Shown here: in pieces, positions 63,983 through 64,000 of the stretch
Layout of the letters: every line of letters starts with the position of its first letter
Position numbering within the stretch: position 1 is the first letter of the stretch
Assembly: GCA_035279405.1 (NCBI GenBank)
Contig: DATEHU010000033.1
Location: forward strand, 1 to 64,000
DNA from: Gammaproteobacteria bacterium
Lineage (GTDB): Bacteria; Pseudomonadota; Gammaproteobacteria; Natronospirales; REEB76
Reading direction: 5' to 3'
Length of the DNA: 64,000 bases
Made by a program: the position numbers and the translations under genes
Notes under the pieces: generated by a model
What the model was told of the DNA's origin: nothing
Databases searched by the model: none
The model's input: only the letters and a program-made list of their open reading frames with translations

Positions 63983-64000
63983 GGAGGTGCACATAATGAA
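63983..64000 (+). other. Ribosome-binding site and start of the next gene
   Basis: GGAGGTG at 63983-63989 is followed by ATG 63996-63998. Only the first codons are inside the window. From the pathway order the gene could encode aminocarboxymuconate semialdehyde decarboxylase, but nothing in the visible sequence shows this. Confidence 0.5.

Overview
The window looks like a high-GC gammaproteobacterial chromosome close to the Xanthomonadales/Nevskiales side of the class. The reasons are the Xanthomonas/Caulobacter-type TonB receptor, the NagP/LacI/GntR-type amino-sugar locus, and the gene orders pth-ychF, rplY-prs-tRNA-Gln-ispE-lolB-TPR-hemA-prfA, mreBCD-mrdAB-mltB-rlpA-dacC-dat-ybeD-lipB-lipA, and amgK-murU / lptD-surA-pdxA-ksgA-apaG-apaH. 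No prophage, CRISPR array or complete insertion sequence was seen. Nearly all of the sequence is housekeeping DNA.

Layout. (1) 1-12034: a chitin/N-acetylglucosamine locus with an outer-membrane receptor, a glucokinase-family kinase, a NagP-like permease, a LacI regulator, glucose-6-phosphate dehydrogenase, a GntR regulator, NagB-II, NagA and a secreted GH18 chitinase. A perfect 14-bp palindrome lies between the kinase and the permease. An array of TTGGTA half-sites lies between zwf and the GntR gene. (2) 12035-24996: a tRNA-Met with a hairpin array on its 3' side, then translation, isoprenoid, lipoprotein-sorting and tetrapyrrole genes with tRNA-Gln, followed by three minus-strand genes (two membrane proteins and a 2-oxoglutarate oxygenase) and a small lipoprotein. 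(3) 25011-35133: reverse transsulfuration (cystathionine synthase plus lyase), prmC, ppiB, a MoeB-like adenylyltransferase with a thioesterase and a degenerate MPN/JAB-like protein, hslO, and gatCAB. (4) 35278-46836: the cell-shape and wall operon followed by lipoate synthesis. (5) 46941-51293: three lipoproteins, two of which share a repeat architecture. (6) 51280-61481: muramate recycling, LPS assembly, SurA, PdxA, KsgA, a universal stress protein, ApaG and ApaH. (7) 61506-64000: the lower kynurenine pathway, running off the window.

The least expected signal is intergenic. Hairpin-rich or AT-rich inserts lie directly behind gene 3' ends and are followed by a second copy of that 3' end. This is seen behind tRNA-Met (identical 17-nt copy), behind the universal stress gene (same peptide PCDVLAVRL, different codons) and behind lptD (LQxGILGYSDS, 27 of 32 bases, with an IS3-like orfA start and a low-GC lipoprotein gene inside). 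At least three other palindromic repeat families are present; one copy supplies the ribosome-binding site of ksgA. Common mobilisation of these inserts is a hypothesis, not a demonstration.
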